Assembly: GCA_031279735.1 (NCBI GenBank)
Contig: JAITHX010000122.1
Span: 1-30,245 of the forward strand
Source: Prevotellaceae bacterium
GTDB taxonomy: Bacteria > Bacteroidota > Bacteroidia > Bacteroidales > UBA932
Length of the DNA stretch: 30,245 nt
Reading direction: 5' to 3'
The position numbers were made by a program, and so were the translations under genes. Positions 9,150 to 15,486 of this stretch are shown here, piece after piece (the stretch's first letter is position 1; each line of letters starts with the position of its first letter). The notes below the pieces were generated by a model that saw only the letters and a program-made list of their open reading frames with translations, did not search any database and had not been told where the DNA came from.

Positions 9150-9283
9150 ATTAAGAATTAAGAATTAAGAATTAAGAATTGCCTGCGGACGCGGGAGAAT
9201 TACGAATTATAAATTACGAATTACGAATTACGAATTGCCTGCGGACGCGGGAGAATTACGAATTACATATTACGAATTACGAA
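9150..9283. repeat. AATTAAG and ATTACGA heptamer arrays with a direct repeat
   Basis: After the hmuV stop comes an array of ATTAAGA heptamers, then GAATTGCCTGCGGACGCGGG at 9177, ATTACGA-type heptamers, and the same core again at 9233. The two core copies are 56 bp apart and their right flanks are nearly identical for about 50 bp. Related cores (TGCCTGTCGGAGGTGAGG, TGCCTGCCGGAGGCGAGG) occur after argC. No gene is present. Confidence 0.85.
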
Positions 9284-9284
9284 G

Positions 9285-9410
9285 CGAAGCCTTCGTGTTT
9301 CTTCGTGCCTTCTTCGTGTTTCTTCGTGTTTCTTCGTGTAACAAACACGCAACAAAAATATTATTACACGAAGAAACACGACGAAGACGCGAAGAAACAC
9401 GAAGGCTTCG
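9285..9410. repeat. Hairpin of CTTCGTGTTT decamers
   Basis: The left arm (about 9285-9341) is a run of CTTCGTGTTT-like units. The right arm (9364-9410) is their reverse complement, GAAGAAACAC-like units ending in GGCTTCG. The loop is AT-rich (ACAAACACGCAACAAAAATATTA). Open frames across it on both strands are repeat translations rich in Phe, Arg and Val and are not considered genes. Confidence 0.88.
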
Positions 9411-9423
9411 CCGGTATGAGGGT

Positions 9424-9712
9424 GGGGTGTCCAAAATCCCGTATCAATCTTTAAAATCTTCCTCCCGTTTTTCACCGCGTTGCGGTGTTTTTTTAACCGC
9501 TAAGGGCGGCTTCGCAGAGAACGCAAGGGCTTCGCGTCCTTTGCGCTGTGTGTGTGTCGCAAAGGACGCGAAGCCCTTGCGTTCTCTGCGAAGCCTCTGC
9601 GCCCTTAGCGTTTATAAAAAACACCGCAACGCGGTGAAAGCCGAGTGGAAGATTTTAAGACTTGCCCCCGTATTTTGGACACCCCACCCCATACCCCATA
9701 CCCTATACCCTA
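9424..9712. repeat. Composite nested palindrome with terminator-like ends
   Basis: The outer arms are 9424-9462 (starting GGGGTGTCCAAAAT) and 9653-9692 (ending ATTTTGGACACCCC). Inside are CACCGCGTTGCGGTG with seven T at 9473-9494 and its mirror at 9622-9636. The innermost stem pairs 9498-9545 with 9558-9610, almost perfectly apart from a 5-base bulge, around a TG-repeat loop. CCCCATA/CCCTATA heptamers trail on the right. Each CACCGC hairpin plus T-run looks like an intrinsic terminator for transcripts entering from its own side. Two of these modules' flanks recur at 1-38 and 17139-17330. Confidence 0.9.
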
Positions 9713-9775
9713 TATTTAATCGTGTAAAAACCCTTGTTCGTCGATTTTCGGAGTGTTCGGACGTGCGATTAGGCG

Positions 9776-9783
9776 TATCTTTG
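9776..9783 (+). promoter_or_regulatory. -7 promoter box TATCTTTG ahead of the LiaF-like gene
   Basis: TATCTTTG is an exact match to the Bacteroidota TAnnTTTG -7 element. Transcription would begin near 9790, about 39 bases before the ATG at 9829. No convincing TTTG was found at the -33 position. Confidence 0.6.
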
Positions 9784-9828
9784 CGCTATGTTTTTTATTA
9801 ATGAACAACAGGTATTAAAACAAAAGTT

Positions 9829-10584
9829 ATGGTTAAGACACATGGCAATTATGGCAATTCGAGAGTGACGCTGGGAATAGCGCTCATAGTGGTAGGGGCG
9901 CTGCTGGCGGCGCTTAATTTCAACGTGCTTCCCGCAAAGGCGGGCAGTATAATCTATTCGTGGCAGATGTTGCTGATTGTTATCGGGACGGTGTCGCTGT
10001 TCAGGCGGCGCGTTCTGTCGGGCGTGATACTGATGGTTATCGGCTGCTTTTTCATGGTTCCGCGTCTGGGACGGCTTTATCCCGAATCGTTTCCGGCGGC
10101 GGATACTTTCGTGTCGCTCTACTGGCCTCTGCTTCTCGTTTTCGCGGGGATTCTTGTGCTTGTCTTTCGGGCGCGCGGCAGGCGGCATCGTTCCGAGCGG
10201 TTCCGCTGCATGAAGAGCAGGTTGAGCGAGAGCGGGAAGCGGTATCCGGTGAACGAGGATTTTCGCAAGGTGAACGTTTTCGGCTACGGCGAGTATTTCG
10301 TCATGGACACCGAGTTCAACGGCGGCACGCTGACGGCGGTTTTCGGAGGGATGGAGGTTGATCTGCGCAAGGCGCTGCTGCCCGAAGGCGATACGTATCT
10401 TAAGGTAGAGATGGTGTTCAGCGGTCTCACTCTGTTCATCTCGGAGGAATGGACGGTCGATACGCAAATCGAAGTGGTTGCGGGAGGAATAGAAGACCGC
10501 CGCAAGGGCCGGACTGATTCGAGGGGACGACGGCTGATCATCTTCGGTTCGGTGGTGTTCGGCGGCGTCGAAATTAAAAACTGA
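9829..10584 (+). CDS. LiaF-like membrane protein
   Basis: A 251-residue membrane protein. Four predicted helices lie at about 14-32, 42-58, 61-78 and 96-114, followed by a basic stretch (RARGRRHRSERFR) and a soluble C-terminal beta-rich domain (about 148-251). That domain has repeated glycine-turn motifs such as VFGYGEYFV, AVFGGMEVDLR and SVVFGGVEIK. This is the layout of LiaI/LiaF-type proteins, whose C-terminal domain (cell-wall-active antibiotic response fold) controls a partner regulator in Firmicutes. In Bacteroidota such genes commonly sit next to LytTR regulators, and here one starts 17 bp downstream. A role in sensing envelope stress is inferred and the ligand is unknown. Confidence 0.75.
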   Translation: MVKTHGNYGNSRVTLGIALIVVGALLAALNFNVLPAKAGSIIYSWQMLLIVIGTVSLFRRRVLSGVILMVIGCFFMVPRLGRLYPESFPAADTFVSLYWPLLLVFAGILVLVFRARGRRHRSERFRCMKSRLSESGKRYPVNEDFRKVNVFGYGEYFVMDTEFNGGTLTAVFGGMEVDLRKALLPEGDTYLKVEMVFSGLTLFISEEWTVDTQIEVVAGGIEDRRKGRTDSRGRRLIIFGSVVFGGVEIKN

Positions 10585-10601
10585 CATAGCATCTGCCTCT
10601 T

Positions 10602-11510
10602 ATGCCCGAGAACAACCCGAAAAACATTATATACGTCTTGTCGTGGACGGTTTATGCGGCGCTGCATCTGGCTTCGACCTGTCCGCTGGTCGATGTGCCG
10701 CTTGAGCTGCTTGCTGTTGATGCGTGCCTGCACGCCGCGCTGTTTGCCGCTCTGGGTCTGGCAATACGTTTCGTGCTGCGCTATGCGAAGTGCGAAACTT
10801 TGCCGCCCGCGCGCCGATATTCCAACTTCGGCGTGCTTGCGCTTCTTACTGTTGCGCTCTGGACGGGAACGTGCTGGGCGGCGGAATACGCGCTGTTCGA
10901 TGAAACGGCTCTCGCGTTCGTCCCCCTGCTGCCTGTCAGGGCGCTGACAGGGCTTATGTTCTACGCGGTTGTCGTGCTTTTCTTCTACGTGACCGGCGGG
11001 CATGTCAACCCCGACAAGAACAAACTCATGATCGATGCCGGATTCGGCTACGTTCCGGAACGCGACGCGAACATCGCTGCCGAACCGGAACGCGAACCGG
11101 AACGCGAACCGGAACCGGAACGCGGATTGGAACCGGAATCGGAAGTCAAGCCCGACAGGAACTGCGACACGGAAGCGGAGATACCCGGTCGGGTCACGGT
11201 GAAGGTAAAGCAGAAGATACATCTCATTCCGCTGAGCGACATTGTATATCTGCAATCCTGCGGCGACTACGTGCAGATTATCACTCCGACGGGGAAATAT
11301 CTGAAAGAGCGCACAATGAAGTATTTCGAGGAGCATCTGCCCCGCGCTTCGTTCGTGCGTATTCACCGTTCATACATAATAAATGTGGACTACATTTCGA
11401 GCATCGAATCGGCAGGGCGTCAGAGTCAGCAGGTTTCGCTCAAAACGGGCGAATGGCTAAACGTCAGCATTACGGGTTACAAAGCCCTGAAAGCAGTTCT
11501 GAATTTGTAG
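10602..11510 (+). CDS. Membrane-anchored LytTR-family transcriptional regulator
   Basis: A 302-residue protein with about four N-terminal membrane helices (roughly residues 6-27, 37-60, 70-94 and 106-126). A charged Glu/Pro/Arg linker (about 161-190) follows, and then a LytTR DNA-binding domain (about 198-302). The latter shows family features: IHLIPLSDIVYLQSCGDYVQI, the FVRIHRSYIINVDYISSIE core and a terminal NVSITGYKALK. There is no receiver domain or kinase domain, so the signal must come through the membrane part or through the neighbouring LiaF-like protein. It is probably co-transcribed with that gene. The linker is an in-frame tandem expansion of EPER units. Target promoters are unknown. 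Confidence 0.85.
   Translation: MPENNPKNIIYVLSWTVYAALHLASTCPLVDVPLELLAVDACLHAALFAALGLAIRFVLRYAKCETLPPARRYSNFGVLALLTVALWTGTCWAAEYALFDETALAFVPLLPVRALTGLMFYAVVVLFFYVTGGHVNPDKNKLMIDAGFGYVPERDANIAAEPEREPEREPEPERGLEPESEVKPDRNCDTEAEIPGRVTVKVKQKIHLIPLSDIVYLQSCGDYVQIITPTGKYLKERTMKYFEEHLPRASFVRIHRSYIINVDYISSIESAGRQSQQVSLKTGEWLNVSITGYKALKAVLNL
11082..11123 (+). repeat. 12-bp in-frame tandem repeat (EPER units) in the LytTR gene
   Basis: GAACCGGAACGC occurs at 11082, 11094 and 11112, with a half unit at 11106. Degenerate units continue to about 11140. It encodes the flexible linker between the membrane and DNA-binding domains. Confidence 0.9.
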
Positions 11511-11518
11511 AAAAGTAT

Positions 11519-11526
11519 TATCTTTG
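11519..11526 (+). promoter_or_regulatory. -7 promoter box TATCTTTG ahead of argC
   Basis: An exact TAnnTTTG match lies 22 bases before the argC ATG at 11548, implying a short leader of about 14 bases. It overlaps the end of the LytTR gene region, just after that gene's stop at 11510. No arginine-repressor operator was recognised. Confidence 0.6.
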
Positions 11527-11547
11527 CGCGAATTTTTTTAAAAACAC

Positions 11548-12534
11548 ATGCGAAACAGGCAAACTAAACCAAGCGTGGGAATAGTCGGCGGCACGGGCTA
11601 CACCGCCGGCGAACTGCTGAGAATACTCGTCAATCATCCCAAGGTCGAAATAAAGTTCGTATTCAGCAGGTCGAATCCGGGCGCGGCGGTCACGTCGGCG
11701 CATACCGACCTCGCCGGCGACCTCGACTTGCGCTTTACGAACAAACTCGAACCGGCGGACTTTCTTTTTCTGTGTCTTGGTCACGGGGTGTCACGCAGCT
11801 TTCTCGCCGAAAACCCCGTCGGCTCCGAAACGAGAATCATCGATCTCGGTTCGGACTTCCGCGTGAATTCCACCGACGATTCGGGACGACAGTTTGTTTA
11901 CGGGCTGCCCGAACTGCGCTCGGCGGCGATAGCCGAAGCGCGGAACATCGCAAATCCGGGATGCTTCGCCACCGCGATCCAGCTGGCGCTGCTTCCCGTC
12001 GTCGAACTCCTCGCGCCGGAACACGAGATTCACGTCAACGCCGTTACAGGTTCGACGGGGGCGGGGCGCACGCTGAGCGAAACCTCCCATTTCAGCTCCC
12101 GCGAAAGCAACATGTCGATCTACAACCCGTTTACCCACCGGCATCTCGACGAAATCACCGCAACGCTGAAAACCCTATCGCCCGCGCTTCCCGAAATAAA
12201 CTTCATCCCCGTGCGCGGAAACTTCACGCGGGGCATATTCGCATCAGTCTATACCCGCTGTCGGGCAGACGAAAGCGAAATACGCCGACGCTACGAGGAT
12301 TATTACGCCGACAGTCCGTTCACCCATGTTGTCGGCAAGGCTCCCTGCCTGAAAGACGCGCTCAATACCAACAAATGCCTGCTCAACGCAACATGCTACG
12401 GCGACAGGCTGTTAATAGTGAGCGTCATCGACAATCTTTTGAAAGGCGCATCAGGGCAAGCGGTTCAGAACATGAATCTGATGGCTGGCTTCGCTGCGGA
12501 CTGCGGACTGCGGCTGAAACCCTCCGGATTTTAG
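11548..12534 (+). CDS. argC: N-acetyl-gamma-glutamyl-phosphate reductase
   Basis: Third enzyme of arginine (acetylated ornithine) biosynthesis. It reduces N-acetylglutamyl phosphate to the semialdehyde with NADPH in the cytoplasm. The 328-residue protein has the N-terminal nucleotide-binding loop VGIVGGTGYTAGELLR (about 10-25). The catalytic cysteine is in NPGCFAT (Cys139). Family segments VTGSTGAGRTLSETSHFS and IPVRGNFTRGIFASVY follow, with a C-terminal DNLLKGASGQAVQNMNLM. Length and motifs fit the short Bacteroidota form. It is followed, after 159 bp of repeats, by argG in the same direction, so the arginine genes are split by a repeat module. Bacteroidota often use N-succinyl intermediates in this pathway, so the in vivo acyl group is not certain. 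Confidence 0.93.
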   Translation: MRNRQTKPSVGIVGGTGYTAGELLRILVNHPKVEIKFVFSRSNPGAAVTSAHTDLAGDLDLRFTNKLEPADFLFLCLGHGVSRSFLAENPVGSETRIIDLGSDFRVNSTDDSGRQFVYGLPELRSAAIAEARNIANPGCFATAIQLALLPVVELLAPEHEIHVNAVTGSTGAGRTLSETSHFSSRESNMSIYNPFTHRHLDEITATLKTLSPALPEINFIPVRGNFTRGIFASVYTRCRADESEIRRRYEDYYADSPFTHVVGKAPCLKDALNTNKCLLNATCYGDRLLIVSVIDNLLKGASGQAVQNMNLMAGFAADCGLRLKPSGF

Positions 12535-12693
12535 GAATTAAGTTATGAATTATGAATTATGAATTATGAATTGCCTGTCGGAGGTGAGGAGGGTTAAGAA
12601 ATTAAGAATTAAGAATTGCCTGCCGGAGGCGAGGATGATTGAGAATTATGGATACAACAATCGTATAACAACAGTATAACAACAGTATAACAA
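12535..12693. repeat. Heptamer arrays and an 11-bp tandem repeat between argC and argG
   Basis: ATTATGA heptamers at about 12542-12571 lead to TGCCTGTCGGAGGTGAGG. ATTAAGA heptamers then lead to TGCCTGCCGGAGGCGAGG. This is the same heptamer-plus-core grammar as at 9150-9283, with the core mutated. GTATAACAACA (11 bp) follows at 12663 and 12674, with a third partial copy from 12685 up to the argG ATG. No promoter box was recognised, and the 11-bp array forms the argG leader. Confidence 0.85.
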
Positions 12694-13890
12694 ATGAAAA
12701 AAGTAGTATTGGCATTCAGCGGAGGACTGGACACATCGTTTTGCGTTCAGTATCTCAAGAACGAGAGAGGATTGGAAGTTCACACTGCATTGGTGGACAC
12801 CGGCGGATTCGACGAGGCGGAACTCGCCGACATAGAAAAGCGGGCGATAGACCTCGGCGCGGCAACGCACGTGAATATCGACCGCGCGCAGGAATTTTAC
12901 GAAAAGGGAATACGATATATGCTTTTCGGCAATTCTCTGCGTCAAAACACCTATCCGCTTTCGGTGAGTTCGGAGCGCATCTTTCAGGCACTCGCCATAG
13001 TGGAGTATGCGCGCGAAATCGGCGCTTCCTACGTGGCTCACGGAAGCACGGGCGCCGGCAACGATCAGGTGCGTTTCGATCTGGTGTTTCAGGTCATGGC
13101 GCCGGAGATAGAAATCATCACTCCCATACGCGAGCTGAGGCTTGCAAGGCACGAGGAAATAGACTATCTCGCCCGACACGGCTTTTCGTTCAGCCGCGAA
13201 AAGGCGAAGTATTCCATCAATCGCGGATTGTGGGGCACGAGCGTGGGCGGAGCCGAAACGCTTGTTTCCGACGGAGTGCTGCCCGAATCGGCGTATCCCG
13301 CCGCCGCCGCAGCCGAGGGAAGCGAAACCGTAACGGTGCGATTTGAACGCGGCGAACCGCGCGGGCTGAACGGCAGCGACATGCAGCCCGTAGCCCTCAT
13401 TCGCGAACTGGAGCGCATTGCGGCAGCTTACGGCGCGGGACGCGACACGCATGTCGGCGACACCATCATCGGCATCAAGGGGCGCGTAGGGTTTCAGGCT
13501 GCGGCAGCACTCATCCTCATCAACGCTCACCGGCTGCTCGAAAAACACGTGCTGACGAAATGGCAGCAGTACTGGAAAGACCAGATAGGCAACTGGTACG
13601 GGATGATGATGCACGAAGCTCAGTATCTCGATCCGGTGATGCGCGACATGGAGGCATATCTCGAATCCTCGCAACGATACGTTAGCGGCGAAGTCGATAT
13701 AGTTCTTCGCCCCTATCGCTTCAACGTCACGGGCTGTCGGAGCGAGCACGACCTCATGTCGTCGAAATTCGGCGAATACGGCGAAATCAACAAGGCGTTT
13801 ACCGGCGACGATGTCAAGGGGTTCACCCGCATACTGTCGAACCAGACGAAAATCTATTACGCCGTCAACTCGCCCGAAAAACAGGACTAA
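12694..13890 (+). CDS. argG: Argininosuccinate synthase
   Basis: Joins citrulline and aspartate using ATP to give argininosuccinate, the penultimate step to arginine. The 398-residue protein has the family length, an N-terminal PP-loop AFSGGLDTSF (SGGLDTS at 9-15) and the substrate and ATP-binding segment HGSTGAGNDQVRFD (116-129). GTSVGGAETLV and VRFERGEPRGLNG follow further on. The start is fixed by the PP-loop lying a few residues after Met1. It is closely followed (12 bp) by the MreD-like gene, so the two may share a transcript even though their functions differ. Confidence 0.95.
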   Translation: MKKVVLAFSGGLDTSFCVQYLKNERGLEVHTALVDTGGFDEAELADIEKRAIDLGAATHVNIDRAQEFYEKGIRYMLFGNSLRQNTYPLSVSSERIFQALAIVEYAREIGASYVAHGSTGAGNDQVRFDLVFQVMAPEIEIITPIRELRLARHEEIDYLARHGFSFSREKAKYSINRGLWGTSVGGAETLVSDGVLPESAYPAAAAAEGSETVTVRFERGEPRGLNGSDMQPVALIRELERIAAAYGAGRDTHVGDTIIGIKGRVGFQAAAALILINAHRLLEKHVLTKWQQYWKDQIGNWYGMMMHEAQYLDPVMRDMEAYLESSQRYVSGEVDIVLRPYRFNVTGCRSEHDLMSSKFGEYGEINKAFTGDDVKGFTRILSNQTKIYYAVNSPEKQD

Positions 13891-13902
13891 GAAACGGCGG
13901 AC

Positions 13903-14421
13903 ATGACTAAGGAAACACTGTCGCTCTCGATAAACTTCATCGTTCTGATTCTGTTGCAGGCTTTCCTGTTCAACGCTATGTATCTGGGCGTTTACGTCAG
14001 TCTGCAGCTTTATCTGATGTTCATAATTTTCCTGCCGGCGAAACTGCCCGCCATAACAGTAATGGTTCTGGCGGCAATCACGGGAATAACGACCGACCTG
14101 CTCTCGTCGGGCGATATAGGCTTGCATCTTGCCGCCTGCGTGGCAATGGCTTATATTCGTCCGTTCATGCTGTCGAAAACGTCGCCGACAGACATACAGT
14201 TCGAAATACCGGACCTCGATCTCCCTCATTTCAGCGAATATCTCCTGTATGTCGGAATACTCGTCCTGATGCACCACTCCGTCCTGTTTATCTTTGAGAG
14301 CTTGAGCTTTAAAGAATTCGGATACATCGTGGCGCGAATTTGCGCGAGCGCCGCAGTAAATATCTTTCTCATCTGTGTCATAAAGAGTATTCCGCCGATA
14401 GTGAAGCATAAAAAAAGATAA
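13903..14421 (+). CDS. MreD-like rod-shape membrane protein
   Basis: A 172-residue membrane protein with about five helices. It fits the MreD pattern: an early conserved Gln in a helix (Q19, LLQAFLFN), a YLMFIIFLPAKLP segment, TDLLSSGDIGLHLAACVAMAYIRPF with Asp65, Gly73/His75 and Arg86-Pro87, and hydrophobic helices to the end. MreD partners MreC and the Rod elongasome at the inner membrane. Normally it lies beside mreC and the PBP2 gene, but here it sits between argG and an arginase-family gene and no other mre gene is visible. It could therefore be a second copy or a relocated one. It stops 2 bp before the next ATG. Confidence 0.65.
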   Translation: MTKETLSLSINFIVLILLQAFLFNAMYLGVYVSLQLYLMFIIFLPAKLPAITVMVLAAITGITTDLLSSGDIGLHLAACVAMAYIRPFMLSKTSPTDIQFEIPDLDLPHFSEYLLYVGILVLMHHSVLFIFESLSFKEFGYIVARICASAAVNIFLICVIKSIPPIVKHKKR

Positions 14422-14423
14422 CT

Positions 14424-15464
14424 ATGTATAATAACGACATTGGCATTCCGAACGGAGAATATTTCGGAATGACTTGCGGCGACGAAAGCGAGATTGAGAT
14501 AATATCGGTGCCGTGGGATGCAACGGTTTCCTTTGGCGCCGGTACATCCAAAGCGCCGCAGGCAATCATCGACGCTTCGATTCAAGTGGATTTGTTTGAT
14601 GCGGACGTTGAGAATGCATGGGAAATGAAACTCTCCTCGACTATGCTCGACCTCTCCCGCTTGAACGGGGAAACCAGACTTGCTGCCGCAGCGGTTATCA
14701 GCCGGCTCGAAAAGGGCTGCAAGACCTCCGATGCCGACGTCGCTCTCATGCTCGAACAGGTCAACGCGGCTTCAGAGCTTGTCAACGGCGCAGTGTACGA
14801 TGCGGCGAAGGATATTCTGGACAGGGGTAAAACGCCCGCTCTCGTCGGCGGCGACCACAGCGTCCCGTTCGGACTGATTAAGGCAGTAGCCGAAAGACAT
14901 CCGGGCGTCGGCATCCTGCATATCGACGCGCACGCCGACTTGCGATGCGCTTACGAAGGATTCGTACATTCGCACGCTTCGATAATGTATAACGTGACCG
15001 AGCGTATCGCCGGCGTAGCCAGACTTGTGCAGGTTGCCGTGAGGGACTTTTGCGAGGAGGAGCGGCTGCGTGTCGCCTCGTCCGGCGGCAGGATAGTGAT
15101 GTTTACCGACGACAGTCTGAAAGCGAACGAATACGAGGGTGTGACATGGAGCCGCCAATGCTCGGAAATAGTTTCCTGTCTGCCCGACAAGGTTTATGTC
15201 AGTTTCGACATCGACGGCTTGTGTCCCTCTCTCTGCCCCGGCACCGGCACTCCGGTGCCCGGCGGTCTGGACTTTCCGCAAGCCATGTATCTGCTGAAGC
15301 GTATCGCGTTCTCCGGACGGGAGATTGTGGGGTTCGACCTCTGCGAGGCGGCACCGCGTAAAATAGACGGCGAGACAGACGGCGAGACAGACGGATGGGA
15401 TGCGAACGTCGCCGCCCGCGCGCTCTTTAAATTATGCTGTTATACCCGTCGTTCCGGCAAATGA
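14424..15464 (+). CDS. Arginase/agmatinase-family ureohydrolase
   Basis: A binuclear manganese hydrolase of 346 residues. All six expected metal ligands are present: His145 in GGDHS, Asp168, His170 and Asp172 in DAHAD, and Asp262 and Asp264 in SFDIDG. The PGTGTPVPGGL segment after the last pair fits agmatinase-like members. The substrate (agmatine, arginine or formiminoglutamate) cannot be decided from these motifs. Its position after argC and argG suggests guanidino metabolism, perhaps supplying putrescine or ornithine. It begins 2 bp after the MreD-like gene. Near the C-terminus there is an in-frame DGET tandem duplication. The CDS ends 22 bp before the metA start chosen here. Confidence 0.85.
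   Translation: MYNNDIGIPNGEYFGMTCGDESEIEIISVPWDATVSFGAGTSKAPQAIIDASIQVDLFDADVENAWEMKLSSTMLDLSRLNGETRLAAAAVISRLEKGCKTSDADVALMLEQVNAASELVNGAVYDAAKDILDRGKTPALVGGDHSVPFGLIKAVAERHPGVGILHIDAHADLRCAYEGFVHSHASIMYNVTERIAGVARLVQVAVRDFCEEERLRVASSGGRIVMFTDDSLKANEYEGVTWSRQCSEIVSCLPDKVYVSFDIDGLCPSLCPGTGTPVPGGLDFPQAMYLLKRIAFSGREIVGFDLCEAAPRKIDGETDGETDGWDANVAARALFKLCCYTRRSGK
15366..15395 (+). repeat. 12-bp in-frame tandem repeat (DGET) in the ureohydrolase gene
   Basis: GACGGCGAGACA occurs at 15366 and 15378, followed by a partial unit. It adds DGETDGETDG shortly before the C-terminus, after the catalytic core. Confidence 0.88.
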
Positions 15465-15486
15465 CGATTCAAACTCCCGCACCCGT

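Noticed and set aside
9285..9410. CRISPR array
   Set aside because: The units are contiguous 7-11 bp tandem repeats folded as inverted arms, with no unique spacers of even length and no cas genes.
9179..9801. Open frames of about 90-190 codons across the repeat region
   Set aside because: They translate heptamer, decamer and CACCGC-module repeats, and both strands are open for the same reason. No start signal or protein-like composition.
12646..14409. Antisense open frame spanning argG and the MreD-like gene (587 codons)
   Set aside because: It crosses two sense genes and repeat DNA with no recognisable domain.
15400..15486. Longer metA start overlapping the ureohydrolase gene
   Set aside because: The conserved MetA N-terminus starts at 15487. 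The extension overlaps the preceding gene by 65 bases and is not family-like.
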